The notes beneath the pieces are model-generated. The model was not told the DNA's origin. It did not search any database and saw only the letters and a program-made list of their open reading frames with translations. Of a DNA stretch of 64,000 nt, positions 1-10,895 are shown piece by piece. The DNA lies in the NCBI RefSeq assembly GCF_910594005.1, contig NC_057848.1, positions 135,914,155 through 135,978,154 of the forward strand, given 5' to 3'. The first letter of the stretch is position 1. The number at the start of each line of letters is the position of its first letter. The position numbers and the translations under genes were made by a program. The stretch is from Cervus elaphus (Eukaryota; Chordata; Mammalia; Artiodactyla; Cervidae).

Positions 1-137
1 CTGCTGTTTACTGTTAATGACAGTTGAGTTTCTCAGTGTCAGCGCCCTGCTCGTATTCCTTGAACCTTTCAGTGTATCTGCTTGTCTGTACCTGAGAGCT
101 TGTTTGTACACTGGCCCCAGAAGGCAGCCCTAAAAAG

Positions 138-720
138 TCCCCGTATGTTGGGTTGAGTGAAGGCTCCCAAAGATGCCCACATCCTAATCCCGAGAACCTG
201 TGATTACCATACCTTTTGGTAAGAAGTGGGGGGCTTCCCAGATGGCTCAGATGGTAAAGAGTCTATCTGCCAAGCAGGAGACTCAAGTTTGATCCCTGGG
301 TTGGGAAGATCCCCTGGAGAAGGAAATGGCTACCCATTCTCGTATTCTTGCCTGGGAAATCCCATCAAGAGAGGAACCTGGAGGCCTACAGTCCATGGGG
401 TTGCGAAGAGTTGGACACAACTAGGGCTTAAACACCACCACTACCATGGTAAGAGGGAGTTTCCAGATGTGATTAAGTTAAGGATCTTGTGATGGGGAGG
501 ACTATCCTGGCTTATCCAGGTGGGTCCTTATAAGGGGGAGGCAGGAGGGTCAGAGTCAGAAAATGGGATGTGATGAAAGAATCAGAGGAGGAGATGTGAC
601 AAGAGTTGATCAGAATAATTCAGGGTCACAAGCCAAGGAATATGGTCAGTCTCTAGAAGATGCAAAGGGCAAGGAAACACAATCTCCTCTAGAGTTCTAG
701 GAGAAACAATCTAAGGCAGC
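138..720 (+). mobile_element. Ancient LTR remnant (MaLR/ERV class) split by a SINE
   Basis: The flanks of the Bov-tA copy at 225-446 join into one old LTR-like sequence: a left part with CCCACATCCTAATCCCGAG and a right part with GATGTGATTAAGTTAAGGAT, followed by a GGTCCTTATAAG block. This layout is typical of mammalian MaLR/ERV LTRs. The subfamily and the 3' limit are uncertain. No coding sequence remains. Confidence 0.6.
225..446 (+). mobile_element. Bov-tA SINE
   Basis: Ruminant tRNA-Glu-derived SINE with the order GGGCTTCCCAGATGGCTCAG (tRNA head, A box region), TTTGATCCCTGG (B box), GAAGATCCCCTGGAGAAGG and the BovA body ending in GTTGGACACAACTA. Target-site duplication TGGTAAGA is visible at 217-224 and 447-454, so it inserted into the older LTR. 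The 88-residue open frame across it is not a gene. Confidence 0.95.
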
Positions 721-1075
721 TAACAGAGAGGGTTTCCTATGGACCAAGACCTGTGTTAATCCTCCCAACCCTGGGAAGTGGAGTGAGTTTCCATTTCTCA
801 GATTAGGAAGGTCCACACAGAATCTGAGCTGAGTCCCACAGCTGGGGCTTGGTTCAGTCCATATTTGAAAGCAGGGCTACCTGCATCAAAAGCTGGTCCT
901 CATGAGTGGGAAAGCTGACAAATGGGCCCACAGACTCCTGACCTTCAAGGGAGCCCACCTCAGGGATTCACATCTTCTTCCATTGACCACCTTGCCTTTT
1001 GGTGGTCTCCTTGGGCCAGCTGCCCCCTTAGTTTTATTGTCTCATCAAACTATCATACGGGGTGGTATTTGCACC
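721..1075. other. Unassigned sequence, no gene seen
   Basis: About 350 bases between two LTR remnants. The short overlapping open frames have no recognisable domain. I see no confident repeat or splice-flanked exon. Confidence 0.5.
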
Positions 1076-1696
1076 TGTATTCACTTGCCAGGGCTGCTAC
1101 AGCAGCATGCCACAAATGAGGTTGTTTGAAACAACAGAAATGTATTCTCTCACAGGTCTGGGGGCTGGAAGTCTGAAATTAACATGTTGGGAGGATTGGT
1201 TTCTTCTGGAGGCTCTGAGGGAGAATCTATTCCAGGTCTCTCTTCAAGCTTCTGGTGGCTGTTGACAATCTTTGGTTTTCCTTGGCTTTAGATACATCAA
1301 TTCAATCTCTGCCTCCTTTTTCATGTCACCTTGTCGTCTCTGTTCTCTCACCTTCTTTTCACTCTCTTTTCCTTGAAGTATAGTTGATTTACAGTATTAT
1401 AGTAGTTTTAGGGGTACGGCACTGTGATTCAGTATTTTTACAGATTACATTCCATTAAAACTTATTACAAGATTATGGCTATAATTTCCTGCACTGTACG
1501 ATATGTCTTTGTGCCCTTCTTTCCTAAGGACACATGTCATTGGATTTAGGGGCCACCCTAATCCAGGATGATCTCATCTTGTGATCCTTAACTTGATTAG
1601 GTCTGTAAAGACATTTTTCCCCAAATAAGATCACATTCACAGGTTCTGAGTGTACATATCTTTTATGAAAGTTGGGGCACCATTCAATCCACCACA
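1076..1696 (-). mobile_element. MaLR-type LTR (MLT1-like), antisense, split by L1
   Basis: Reads in antisense as a MaLR LTR: TTGCCAGGGCTGCTACAGC, then GTTTGAAACAACAGAAATG, CTCTGCCTCC and AATAAGATCACATTCACAGG near the far end. It runs from a TGT-like start to an ACA end and is interrupted by an L1 tail at 1361-1514. Family assignment is from memory; subfamily not determined. Confidence 0.7.
1361..1514 (-). mobile_element. L1 3'-UTR fragment, 5'-truncated
   Basis: Contains GAAGTATAGTTGATTTACAG and the downstream block characteristic of the antisense 3' end of artiodactyl L1. It lies inside the LTR and is flanked by near-identical CCTTCTTTTC (1351-1360) and CCTTCTTTCC (1515-1524), a probable target-site duplication. 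Confidence 0.85.
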
Positions 1697-2690
1697 GTCT
1701 TTGATGTTGGCCCCTTTGAGTTTGGACTGAGGTTGATGGGAGAGAAGCTGTTCTCCTGAAAGGTTTGATTCTCCCAAGGAGGGGCACCAGCAAGCGGCTC
1801 TGGTGCCCAGGGGTGAGGGGGAGGGCACGTTCCCTCCCCCTTCCCAGAGCCCAGTGTGAGATAGAGACAGGGGGGTAAGCAGCACCCTTCCGCCTCCAGA
1901 GCTGAGCTGCCCAGTTAGAACATTAAATTGTACATTTCACCTGTGGCGCCAAAGACAATAGCTAAGAAATTTCAACGTGAGACCAAAATGCAGATATCTT
2001 CAAAGGAAATATCAAAGAACCAGTTAAAGGACTTCAAACCCAGAGGAGAATGTAAAAGAGGAAGAGAGGGTACACTGGGTGTTCCATGAGCAGATTTCTT
2101 TGGTCTCTTGCTGGGAGCCCCACCAAAAAAAGAAGGTAAAAATATCTGGACAAGGCAATAGGGGAAGAGCATTAGCCAAGAGCCTAGAAAGAATGATGTA
2201 AGTGCTCCATGTGGAGAGCCTGGTGATGCTGATATTTGACCCCAGCAGTGATCCAGGAGCTGTGGACTGAAATCCCACACGTGTCAATATTTCTCCCCGG
2301 GTGGGGGCTGGTGGTGCTGCAGATCAGTGGTGGGTGAATCACAGGTAGCAGGCACCCAACCTGGGTAGGGTCCAGATGCATCTCTAAGAGGGATTCAGTT
2401 AGGAGGGCTGCATTGGTGTTCTTGGTCTTTCCGGGTAACCCCTTAGCACTCATCCCCTATAAGCCCAGATGTTTCTACCTGAAAGCACTCTCTCCACTTA
2501 GAAATGTGCTTGGGTCCTGGCTGGGTGGTCTCAAAGTTCTATGGAGCGAATGGCCCTTGGGAGCAGGGCTCAACTTGACCAGGTGGGAATTGATGAGCTA
2601 CCAATTGATGAGCCATCAATTGATGAGCCCTCACTCCCAGTTTCCTTCCCTCGGGTGGGACACTCTGATGTGTGTTCTCTACCACCTCCA
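1697..2690. other. Unassigned sequence with a 15-bp tandem repeat
   Basis: No gene or confident repeat family recognised. Near 2588-2626 there are three tandem copies of a 15-base unit close to AATTGATGAGCCATC. Open frames on both strands here are short and without domains. Confidence 0.45.
2588..2626. repeat. Three-copy 15-bp tandem repeat
   Basis: AATTGATGAGCTACC, AATTGATGAGCCATC and AATTGATGAGCCCTC follow one another directly. On the minus strand the array encodes a Met-Ala-His-Gln-Leu-like repeat, which explains the short open frame there. Confidence 0.9.
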
Positions 2691-2838
2691 GGGGATAAAC
2701 CCAGTTGTCCATAGCAGCGACCTGTTCAGAGCACAACCTGGACTTGCTGTCTTCCCTCGGCTATGATAACTCCTGGCGTCCCCTCCCTAATAAATGACTT
2801 GTATCAGAGTCCTTGTCCCTGAGTCTTCTGGGGAAACC
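2690..2838 (+). mobile_element. LTR 3' end with polyadenylation signal
   Basis: Typical MaLR/ERV LTR ending: AATAAA at 2789-2794, then GACTTGTATCAGAGTCCTTG and TCTTCTGGGGAAACCCAAAC. The same ending pattern recurs at 6834-6890 and 55353-55945. The upstream part of the LTR is too diverged for me to delimit. Confidence 0.6.
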
Positions 2839-3093
2839 CAAACTATGGCCAGAGCTTCTGTCAGAAGCTAAGGGAACCACTCGCACATATCTATGAGAGA
2901 GGGATATTCATGAGGGCAGCAGGAGTGTCCATCCAAAGGCAGACCATGTGCCTGCTCACAGAAGATGCTGCTGGAACCTTTGGAGGGCCCAGAAAGGCTC
3001 CCATGGAAGACCCTTCCCTCCCCATGGAGGAACTAGTAGCCTTGAGCACTGGGCTTAGTCCAGGAGCACATCGTACATCTGTGCTGTCACATA

Positions 3094-3906
3094 ATAAAAG
3101 CAAAACTAAACAAATGGGACCTAATGAAACTTAAAAGCTTTTGCACTACAAAGGAAACTATAAGTAAGGTGAAAAGACAGCCCTCAGATTGGGAGAAAAT
3201 AATAGCAAATGAAGAAACAGACAAAGGATTAATCTCAAAAATATACAAGCAACTCCTGCAGCTCAATTCCAGAAAAATAAATGACCCAATCAAAAAATGG
3301 GCCAAAGAACTAAACAGACATTTCTCCAAAGAAGACATACAGATGGCTAACAAACACATGAAAAGATGCTCAACATCACTCATTATTAGAGAAATGCAAA
3401 TCAAAACCACAATGAGGTACCATTACACGCCAGTCAGGATGGCTGCTATCCAAAAGTCTACAAGCAATAAATGCTGGAGAGGGTGTGGAGAAAAGGGAAC
3501 CCTCTTACACTGTTGGTGGGAATGCAAACTAGTACAGCCGCTATGGAAAACAGTGTGGAGATTTCTTAAAAAACTGGAAATAGAACTGCCATATGACCCA
3601 GCAATCCCACTTCTGGGCATACACACTGAAGAAACCAGATCTGAAAGAGACACGTGCACCCCAATGTTCATCGCAGCACTGTTTATAATAGCCAGGACAT
3701 GGAAGCAACCTAGATGCCCATCAGCAGATGAATGGATAAGGAAGCTGTGGTACATATACACCATGGAATATTACTCAGCCATTAAAAAGAATTCATTTGA
3801 ACCAGTCCTAATGAGATGGATGAAGCTGGAGCCCATTATACAGAGTGAAGTAAGCCAGAAAGATAAAGAACATTACAGCATACTAACACATATATATGGA
3901 ATTTAG
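3094..3906 (+). pseudogene. L1 ORF2p C-terminal fragment
   Basis: The frame is open for about 271 codons to a TAG stop and corresponds to the C-terminal part of the LINE-1 ORF2 protein (endonuclease/reverse transcriptase). Endonuclease and reverse transcriptase domains are missing because the element is 5'-truncated. Landmarks are NKWDLMKLKSFC near the start, the cysteine segment KCWRGCGEKGTLLHCWWEC (a CCHC-like C-terminal motif) around residues 110-130 of the fragment, and IYTMEYYSAIKKN near the end. There is no frameshift or internal stop, which fits a young insertion. The ATG at 3124 is an internal methionine, not a true start. It cannot move on its own. Confidence 0.93.
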
Positions 3907-4257
3907 AAAGGTGATAACGATAACCCTATATGCAAAACAGAAAAAGAGACACAGAAATACAGAACAGACTTTTGAACTTTGTGGGAGAATGTGAGGGTGG
4001 GATATTTCAAAAGAACAGCATGTATACTATCTATGGTGAAACAGATCACCAGCCCAGGTGGGATGCATGAGACAAGTGCTCCGGCCTGGTGCACTGGGAA
4101 GACCCAGAGGAATCGGGTGGAGAGGGAGGTGGGAGGGGGGATCGGGATTGGGAATACATGTAAATCCATGGCTGATTCATATCAATGTATGACAAAACCC
4201 ACTGAAATGTTGTGAAGTAATTAGCCTCCAACTAATAAAAAATTAAAAAAAAAAAAA
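3094..4257 (+). mobile_element. Young ruminant L1, 5'-truncated (ORF2 3' part, 3'-UTR, poly-A)
   Basis: The element starts inside ORF2 and runs through the ORF2 stop at 3904-3906, then a 3'-UTR with the ruminant end GTAATTAGCCTCCAACTAAT and a poly-A tail ending about 4257. I found no target-site duplication. The last 3'-UTR block is nearly identical to the L1 tail at 21575-21764. Confidence 0.95.
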
Positions 4258-4875
4258 GAACCTTCTCCACCCCTTTCTCCTCCTCCCTACTCACCAGGGA
4301 GCAGACGTGAATTTCCAAGACAGGGCTGCCTGCCTCGGGGGCTCCTCCGACCTTGCTGTCCAATCTCAGAGTGTGACTTGCCCCCTTCTGCACCGGGTGG
4401 CATTTCAAAAAATAAATAACTCCTCTCTTTCCTCCTCCCCAATCCTGGGAGACACAGAATATCCTGTCTTTAATCACTGCCTAAAATGCAGGATTTTTCT
4501 GTCCTGGATTAAAAACATGTTTTCATCCCAGAGAGGCCTGATGCTCCTTCCAGGGAGCCCTTCCTTCTTCCTTTGATCTTCTGGGAGCCTTTCTCCTGCC
4601 ACCGGCTCTTGATGAATTAAACAAAAGGTGAGAAGCTGGGGATTCTACAAGAAGAAAGTCAACTGGTCCAAATCATGCAGGAAGGCACCCACCACGATGC
4701 TGGGAGGAAGTCGGGAGGAGATTTTGGGCCTCCCCTTACAGCTTCTTACTGCAGCTCAGGTGAAGGGGCTCAGAAGGTAACAGTTCCCTGGAGTCACCTG
4801 GAGCCCTTTGGAGGATGAGGTTGCAGGAGAAGGAATGGAAGGGCAAGGATGGATGGGAGAATTGGCCCTCATCTA
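4258..4875. other. Unassigned sequence, no gene seen
   Basis: Non-repetitive by eye, moderately GC-rich, with only short overlapping open frames and no recognised domains. Confidence 0.5.
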
Positions 4876-5088
4876 GGGGCTTCCCTGGTAGCTCAGACGG
4901 TAAAGTGTCTGCCTACAATGCGGGATACCTGGGTTCAATCCCTGGGTCAGGAAGATCCCCTGGAGAAGGACATGGCAACCTACTCCTGTATTCTTGCCTG
5001 GAAAATCCCATGGACTGAGGATCCTGGTAGGCTACAGTCCATGGGGTCGCAAAGAGTCAAGAGACGACTGAGCGACTTCACTTCACTT
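4876..5088 (+). mobile_element. Bov-tA SINE
   Basis: Full-length order of tRNA-like head (GGGGCTTCCCTGGTAGCTCA), B box (GGTTCAATCCCTGG) and BovA body ending in GACGACTGAGCGACTTCA. The 3' end carries a short CTTCA/CTTCACTT run instead of poly-A. No clear target-site duplication. Confidence 0.95.
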
Positions 5089-5125
5089 GGTGGTAGTTGC
5101 ATTTAGCCCAGGGCAAGTTAATTGG

Positions 5126-5328
5126 AGGACTTCCCTGGTGACTCAGTGGTAAAGAATCCACCTGGAATGAAGGAGGCATGGGTTTGATCCCTGGGTTGGG
5201 AAGATCCCTTGGAGGAGGAAATGGAAACCCACTCCAGTATTCTTGCCTGGAGAATCCCATAGACAGAGGATCACAAAGGCTACAGGGTCACAAAGAGTCG
5301 GACATGAGTGAGCGACTAAACAACAACT
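5126..5328 (+). mobile_element. Bov-tA SINE
   Basis: Second copy only about 40 bases after the previous one, same orientation. Head TTCCCTGGTGACTCAGTGG, B box GTTTGATCCCTGG, tail GAGCGACTAAACAACAAC. It lacks part of the body between GACAGAGGA and CTACAGGGTC, so it has a small internal deletion. Confidence 0.95.
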
Positions 5329-6243
5329 CGAGGACATGCCTTTGGGGCCTGTGCCACGTGCTTCCACGTGGCTTCAGTGATGGCATATCTTGGAATCCGG
5401 GTCTGCCTGGCTTGTTCCCAGGAGATATTTATGGGATCAAGGAATGAGCAAACCGTTTCCAGGATCCACAACGAGGTGTGATTAATTACCACAGCTGATG
5501 AACTTGACTTTCTTGCTTGGCCGGTTGATGGCCCTGGAAGAAGTTTGCAGAAAATAGTTGAGTGATAATGTCAGCTCTCTAGCATGGCCCCGGAGTTCAT
5601 AGCACCGATACCCACTGCCAGAAGGAACGCCATGTTTCCGAGGGAGCTGCCTTTGCAGATTCCTCGATGGTTGGGACCATCATCCTGTGACTCTGGGCAC
5701 CTTGCCAGGGCTTATTCTGCTCCGAATCTCCAGCTCTGAGCACAGTGCATTGCACACGGTGAGTGGCCCAGTCTGTGCTCTCTCAGAACAGACCCTGAGA
5801 CAAAGAGATCCCAGGGTTCACATTGAGGGCATGTGGAAATGAGCCAGGGAAGGGAGGCAAGCTAGTGCAGGTGTGCTGAGGGGCTGGTGGGTGATGGGCT
5901 CAGGGTGGCTGGTACCTTTGGGAGAACTGTGAGGAATGTGCCCCAGGTTGGCCTCCACAGAGGGGCAAGGAAGCTGCATTTCTTCTGTACCAACTCCTGC
6001 CCCATCCCATTGGTTGAGGGTTGTTCCTTGGGTATGGCCTCTCAGCACTTCCGGGCTGCCTGCATGTGGCCTGAGCACACTTCTGCCACCAGAGAAAACC
6101 TGGAGGCAGAGAGATGAATGTCTAAGATAGGAAGCCCTTGGAGTGTCTGGGACTATCCACCTGCAGGGGCTGTTTCTGAGGTCTGTGTCATTTATTTTCC
6201 TAGAGGCTCTCCAGGGGAACTGGGCCCCAGTTGCCTACAGGGG
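5329..6243. other. Unassigned sequence, possibly upstream part of an old LTR
   Basis: No gene recognised. The last 100 bases (CTGGGCCCCAGTTGCCTACA) resemble LTR sequence that would continue at 6750 after the antisense LTR insertion, but this is a weak inference. Confidence 0.4.
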
Positions 6244-6748
6244 TGTATTAGTCAGGGTTCTCCAGACAAAGAACCAATAGGACAGCTCTCTCAATATAAA
6301 GGTAGATTTACTAAAAGAAATTGGCTCACGTGATTATATAGGCTGAGAAATTCCAAGATCTTCAGTCGGCAAGCCAGACTCAGGAGAATTCAGAGTGTGA
6401 GTTCCAGTCTGAGAACTGGCAGGCTGGCAGCATAGTAAGAGCAGATATTTCAATCCAAGCTCAAAAGTGGGAAGAGACCAATGTCCCAGCTCAAATAGGC
6501 AGAGGGAGTTTCCTCTTACTCAGCCTTTTTGGTCCATCAGCCCTTCAACTGATTGGATGCGACCCACCCATCAGGCCTTCAACTGATTGAATGCGGCCCA
6601 TCCACAGGCCCACTGCTTTACTCAGCCGACAGGTTCAAATGTTAACCTCATCAAGAAACACCCTCACAGACACACCCAGACTAATATTTGATCAAATATC
6701 TGGGTACCCAATGGCTCAGCCAAGTTGGCACACATAATGAACCATTTG
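6244..6748 (-). mobile_element. Solo LTR (ERVL/MaLR class), antisense
   Basis: Begins TGTATTAGTCAGGGTTCTCC and ends near CAAGTTGGCACACATAATGA, the antisense form of a common eutherian LTR with TG...CA ends. Internal landmarks are AATTGGCTCACGTGATTATA and AACACCCTCACAGACACACC. No internal retroviral genes are attached. It carries a 34-bp tandem duplication at 6537-6604. The same family appears in sense orientation at 46985. Confidence 0.75.
6537..6604. repeat. 34-bp tandem duplication inside the LTR
   Basis: Two adjacent copies (6537-6570 and 6571-6604) share CTTCAACTGATTG and differ at about four positions, so the duplication is not recent. Confidence 0.85.
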
Positions 6749-6892
6749 TAAGGAGTAATCTCTTATTGGCCTCCTCCTCTCTTTGATCTCACTCTCCCTG
6801 CTCCCTCACTGTAATCCCTGGGACGATCTCTCAAATAAATGACCTACATCCAAATCCTGACTCAGGCTCTGCTTTTGGGGGGGAGCCAAACT
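6749..6892 (+). mobile_element. LTR 3' end with AATAAA
   Basis: AATAAA at 6834-6839 is followed by ATCCTGACTCAGGCTCTGCT and a GGGGGG run, as in MaLR/ERV LTR ends. It directly abuts the antisense LTR at 6244-6748, suggesting that element inserted into it. Confidence 0.55.
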
Positions 6893-8945
6893 ATGACTCA
6901 GGCAAAGTATGACAAGAGACCTTCAAATAGCTTGCTAAGGAAAGATGAAAGTGGAGGAAGGAAGTCTGTGGGAAGATCCGGGAAAACTTTGAGGAGGTGT
7001 GATTCGATCTGGGTTTTGGGAGAAGTGTAGGAATTTGACAGGCATCAAGGACGGGAAGGGAATTCCAGGGAGAGCAGAAGTCCAGGGACAGCAAAGAGAG
7101 AGATGGGGGAAATATCAAAATAGACTTAGGGAATTGGGAGAAGGGAAGTGGGGATCAGAGCACATGGATAAAGCTGGGAAGGTGAGGAGAGGCTGTAGGA
7201 TTAAGACTGGAAAAAAGGTCAAATCCAAGTTGTGATGGGCATCACGTGCCCATCACAAGGTAAGAAGTTTTCACTTTATTCTGCAAATGTGTTCACTTTG
7301 TCCTGCAAATATTCTGAATGCAGGGTCTAGGTGACTGCAGCAGGGTATTCAGGCAGGAGTAGGATGGAGCCTGCTCTCTGACTGTTGGCTGGTGCTCCTG
7401 AAAAAGAGGGAGAAAAGACAGCCTGTTTCTTTACACCTGACACACTGCTTCTGTTTGCCCTACTTCTTTTTTCTGAGGATTTTTAGCCATTTTCTCCCTT
7501 TAGCATGATGGAGTCCTGGATAAAATTATGACAAAAGCTAGGTGTGTCTGCAGGATACCTTTTCCTTTTCTATTCCTTCCTTGAACCTCTCTGCCTATCC
7601 TTTGTCATAACTCCCTCCCTCCACTCAATGTCTTCATGTTCTCTTTCTCCCTCCTTTCCATGCAATTTACTTTTAGGGTAGTTTCTAATAGAGACGTGTA
7701 TACTAAAGTATAAATGACTGGTAGGAAACCAGCATATTAATGTACATCAGGAAAAGGCATAATTACAACCTAAAAGGGGACAAGTCCCTTGTTTGGCTTG
7801 AGCCATAAGAATCGACCTTATAGTAGAATTTAAGTATGGAATGAGCTGAACAGTTTGTTGGACTTCCCTAACTCCATGCAACTGTGCCCTTTCTGCCTCC
7901 TGGCAAGAGCAGTGGGACCTGTCTCCCTGCCAGGCTGATTTTGGAGACATCTTTGCAGAACTTCCTGCCTGAGTCCTCACTAGTGGAAGGAATCGCTGAA
8001 GTGAGGCAAAAAGCCAGACTTCTGTTCTGTTCCTCAGTTATTTGGGTCCTGCAGACTGCCTCCTCCTTTCTCCTATGTGAGCTTCTTCATGGGATGCTCT
8101 CCCCCTGTTCCAGGGGCTGAACATGGTATCCTGGGCCACCTGGGGCCTGGAGGACCCCAGGCTCGAACCTGCCTCCCTGGGCTTCCCCATGGCCCAGCAC
8201 AATCCGGCTTCCCAGCTGAGGACTGACTGGCCATGACAACTGCCTGAGCTTAAGCAAGACTTTTGGTAATGAAAAAACGGGGAAAAAACTACTTTAAAAA
8301 GGTGAAAACACTGCCTTGAGTCTGAAATTACCCGCAAAGTCACCTTTTTCAGTGCTCACAGACACACAACGCACTCTGCCTCCGCTCTTAGCAAACCATA
8401 TGCTGCCGCTGCTGCTGGCCACGTCCTGGGGGATGGCTTTTTTCCCCTTCAGCAAGCCTCCAGAAATGTCATAGAAATTTATATGCTTATTCACAGAGCC
8501 GATAAAGCAGAAAACCGGCGTTTCAGCTATTTTTGTTTTGCTTTGCAGATGGAGAGTAAGAGGCATAAATCTCTTGCTCATTGGACTCTGTGGCCCGCCA
8601 CTCTCTGTTTTGCATCAGATGCTGCTCAGCCCATGGGGCCAGTTCTCTGGGGCTTGGGACCCACCCCTCCCATGCCACCAAGCCTGTAGAAGAGTTGACT
8701 GAAGGAAGGGGCAAAACCAAGGAATCTCTACTGTCTCTTGGGGTACAGAATGCCAAAGACCCATCACCCTGGGTGCTCAATGGGGATTAACCGGGAGGAG
8801 AAGAGCCCCCAGTGGATGCTGCCCTTGTGGCCTCTACCCCTAAACACATGTGTTGGGGATGTCATGTGACCAATCCTAGTCTACCTACAGATCCTTGCGG
8901 TGAGGCTCCAAAATCAAGGATGTTTCAATTATTACTGTTGGGCAA
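6893..8945. other. Unassigned sequence, no gene seen
   Basis: About 2 kb with no confident repeat family and no supported exon. Local features are purine-rich stretches (7030-7220), pyrimidine-rich stretches (7560-7670) and a short inverted motif around 7235-7260 (GATGGGCATCACGTGCCCATC). Open frames stay below 102 residues and have no domains. Confidence 0.5.
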
Positions 8946-9450
8946 CCATTCATCCTGAAACTTTGCAGCTTTTCTTTGCTCATGGTTTCCTGGGCTAGGA
9001 AATCAGGAAGGGCTTGGCTGAGCAGTTCTCACTTGGAGTCTTTCATACTGTTACACTCAGCTGCCAGCTGGGAGTCATCCGAAGGCTGAACCATATTGGA
9101 CATTCAAGATGGCACACCCCCAGGGCTGGCATTGACTTGGCAAGTCAGCCTGGAGGTCAGTTGACCCTGTGGATGGGGTCACCTCTGCGAGGACCCTCCA
9201 GCATGACAGTCTCAGGGTGGTTTGACTTCTTCATGGCAGTTAGCAACCCCCAGAGTGGGCGTTCTGACAGCTGGGTGGAAGCCACGTGGGCTTTTCTGAC
9301 CCGCCTTTGGATGTCATGCAATGTCACTTCTGCTCCATTCTCTGGGCTATGGCGAGTCACTGAGGCTTGTGCAGGTTCAAAAAGAGGGGCCTAGGCCCTA
9401 CCTTCTGGCCCAGGGGGTCACAAGAGGGCACTGAGCAGAGGAAGGACATG
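8946..9450 (-). mobile_element. MaLR-type LTR, antisense, old
   Basis: Diverged match to the same LTR group as 32561-33129: GCTTGGCTGAGCAGTTCTCA, then CATTCAAGATGGCACACCCC and CTGACCCGCCTTTGGATGTC. The 126-residue open frame at 9014-9394 runs through this repeat and is not evidence of a gene. Confidence 0.6.
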
Positions 9451-10158
9451 TCTGACTTAGATTTAAGGATTCCCCGATCTGCCTGTTTGCTCCAGAACTG
9501 GCTCTGAACCCCACAGGAACTTTGCTGTGAATAAGCAAGGAGGGGGAACCAGGGGGAACTTCTGCCACTGTCCCTCACTGCTGAAAACCGCTTTGGTGGG
9601 ACAAACCCTCCACACTCACGTACATAATTTCTGACAAGGTGGGCTTCCAGGGTCAGTAAGTGCCTACCATGCCAAGCAGCCAGAAAATGACCTGCCGGCA
9701 CAATATTTCTATTGGAGGAAAAACAGGGGAAAGGGCAAAAGTGGGTAAATGCACTCTAAGTCCCATTCTTGGAACAAGCATGCTTGCCTCTTGGCTCTAC
9801 ATCTTGCTCAAAACAGCCCAAGTCTGACCACTTCTCCCCATCTCTGCTTCCATCTGCCTGGTCTGAGACACCATCATCTGTCACTTGAATTATGACTGGG
9901 GTGCCTGCTGCTCCCCCTTGACCCCTACAGTCTGTTTCCCACACAGCAGAAAGAAGGGTCCCTCAGCCCAAGTCAGACATGTCCCTCCTCTGCTCAGAGC
10001 CCTGCTGTGACACTATATCTCTCTCAGAGTAAGAGCCAGAGTCCTTACAATGCCCTGCAAGACCCTCCGGGATGTGACCCCCTGTGATCACCTTGGCCTC
10101 ACTTCCTCCTTGTCACTACCCCCCTACCCTTTCTGTTCCAATCACACTGGGATCCTTA

Positions 10159-10865
10159 AAAAAATTTTTTTTAAAAAATTGGACTATAGTTGATTTACAA
10201 TGTTGTATGAGTTTCTGCTATACAACAAAGTGAACCAGTTATACATATATACCTATAACCACTCTTTTTTAGATTCTTTTCCCATATATGTCATTATGGA
10301 GTATTGACTAGAGTTCCCTGTGTTATTCAGACGGCCCTTATTATTTTATATTAGTTATTATAATATTATATTATATATAATATTATATTATTATATAATT
10401 TATATTATATTATTTTATTATAATATATTATTATATTATTTTATATTAGTTATCTATGTTATATATATAGTCATGTGTTTATGTCATTCCCAATCTCCCA
10501 GTTTAACCCTCCCTCTTTTCTTCATGGTAACTATGTTTGTTTTTTTACATCTGTGACTATATTTCAGTTTTGTCAATAAGTTCATTTGTACCATTTTTTA
10601 AAAAGATTTTTTAGATTGTACCATGTTTATATCATATGCATATAAGTGATACCATATATTTGTCTTTCTCTGTCTGACTTACTTCACTTAGTATGACAAT
10701 CTCTAGGTCCATCCATGTTGCTGCAAATGACATTATTTTGTTCTTTTTCATGGCTGAGTAATATTCCATTATATATATGCACCACATCTTCTTTATCCAT
10801 TCCTCTGTTGGTGGACACTTAGGTTGCTTCCCTGCCCTGGCTATTGTATATAGTGCTGCTGTGAC
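10159..10865 (-). mobile_element. L1, 5'-truncated, inserted in L2
   Basis: Antisense L1 with the 3'-UTR first (ACTATAGTTGATTTACAATG) and then the end of ORF2. It is bounded by a 16-bp target-site duplication CACACTGGGAT(C/T)CTTA at 10143-10158 and 10866-10881, one mismatch. The AT-rich stretch 10338-10455 interrupts the 3'-UTR. Confidence 0.95.
10338..10455. repeat. AT-rich (ATT/TA)n expansion inside L1
   Basis: About 118 bases almost only of A and T. A 20-base block TATTATTTTATATTAGTTAT occurs at both ends (10339-10358 and 10434-10453), so the tract looks like a local duplication plus expansion within the L1 3'-UTR. It can fold on itself. Confidence 0.9.
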
Positions 10866-10895
10866 CACACTGGGATTCTTATGTGCTATGAACAA
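10632..10895 (-). pseudogene. L1 ORF2p C-terminal fragment
   Basis: Reads IARAGKQPKCPPTEEWIKKM and WCIYIMEYYSAMKKNK, the conserved C-terminal part of LINE-1 ORF2p. The first residues come from the flanking L2/target duplication, so the apparent start is artefactual; L1-derived coding begins around base 10865. No catalytic domain is present. Confidence 0.9.

Noticed and set aside
2588..2626. Possible CRISPR-like direct repeats
   Set aside because: Only three 15-base units in direct tandem with no spacers, in a mammalian genome.
4876..4950. tRNA-Glu-like sequence (also in every Bov-tA and CHR copy)
   Set aside because: A and B boxes are present, but the sequence continues straight into the SINE body without an acceptor-stem closure; not a functional tRNA gene.
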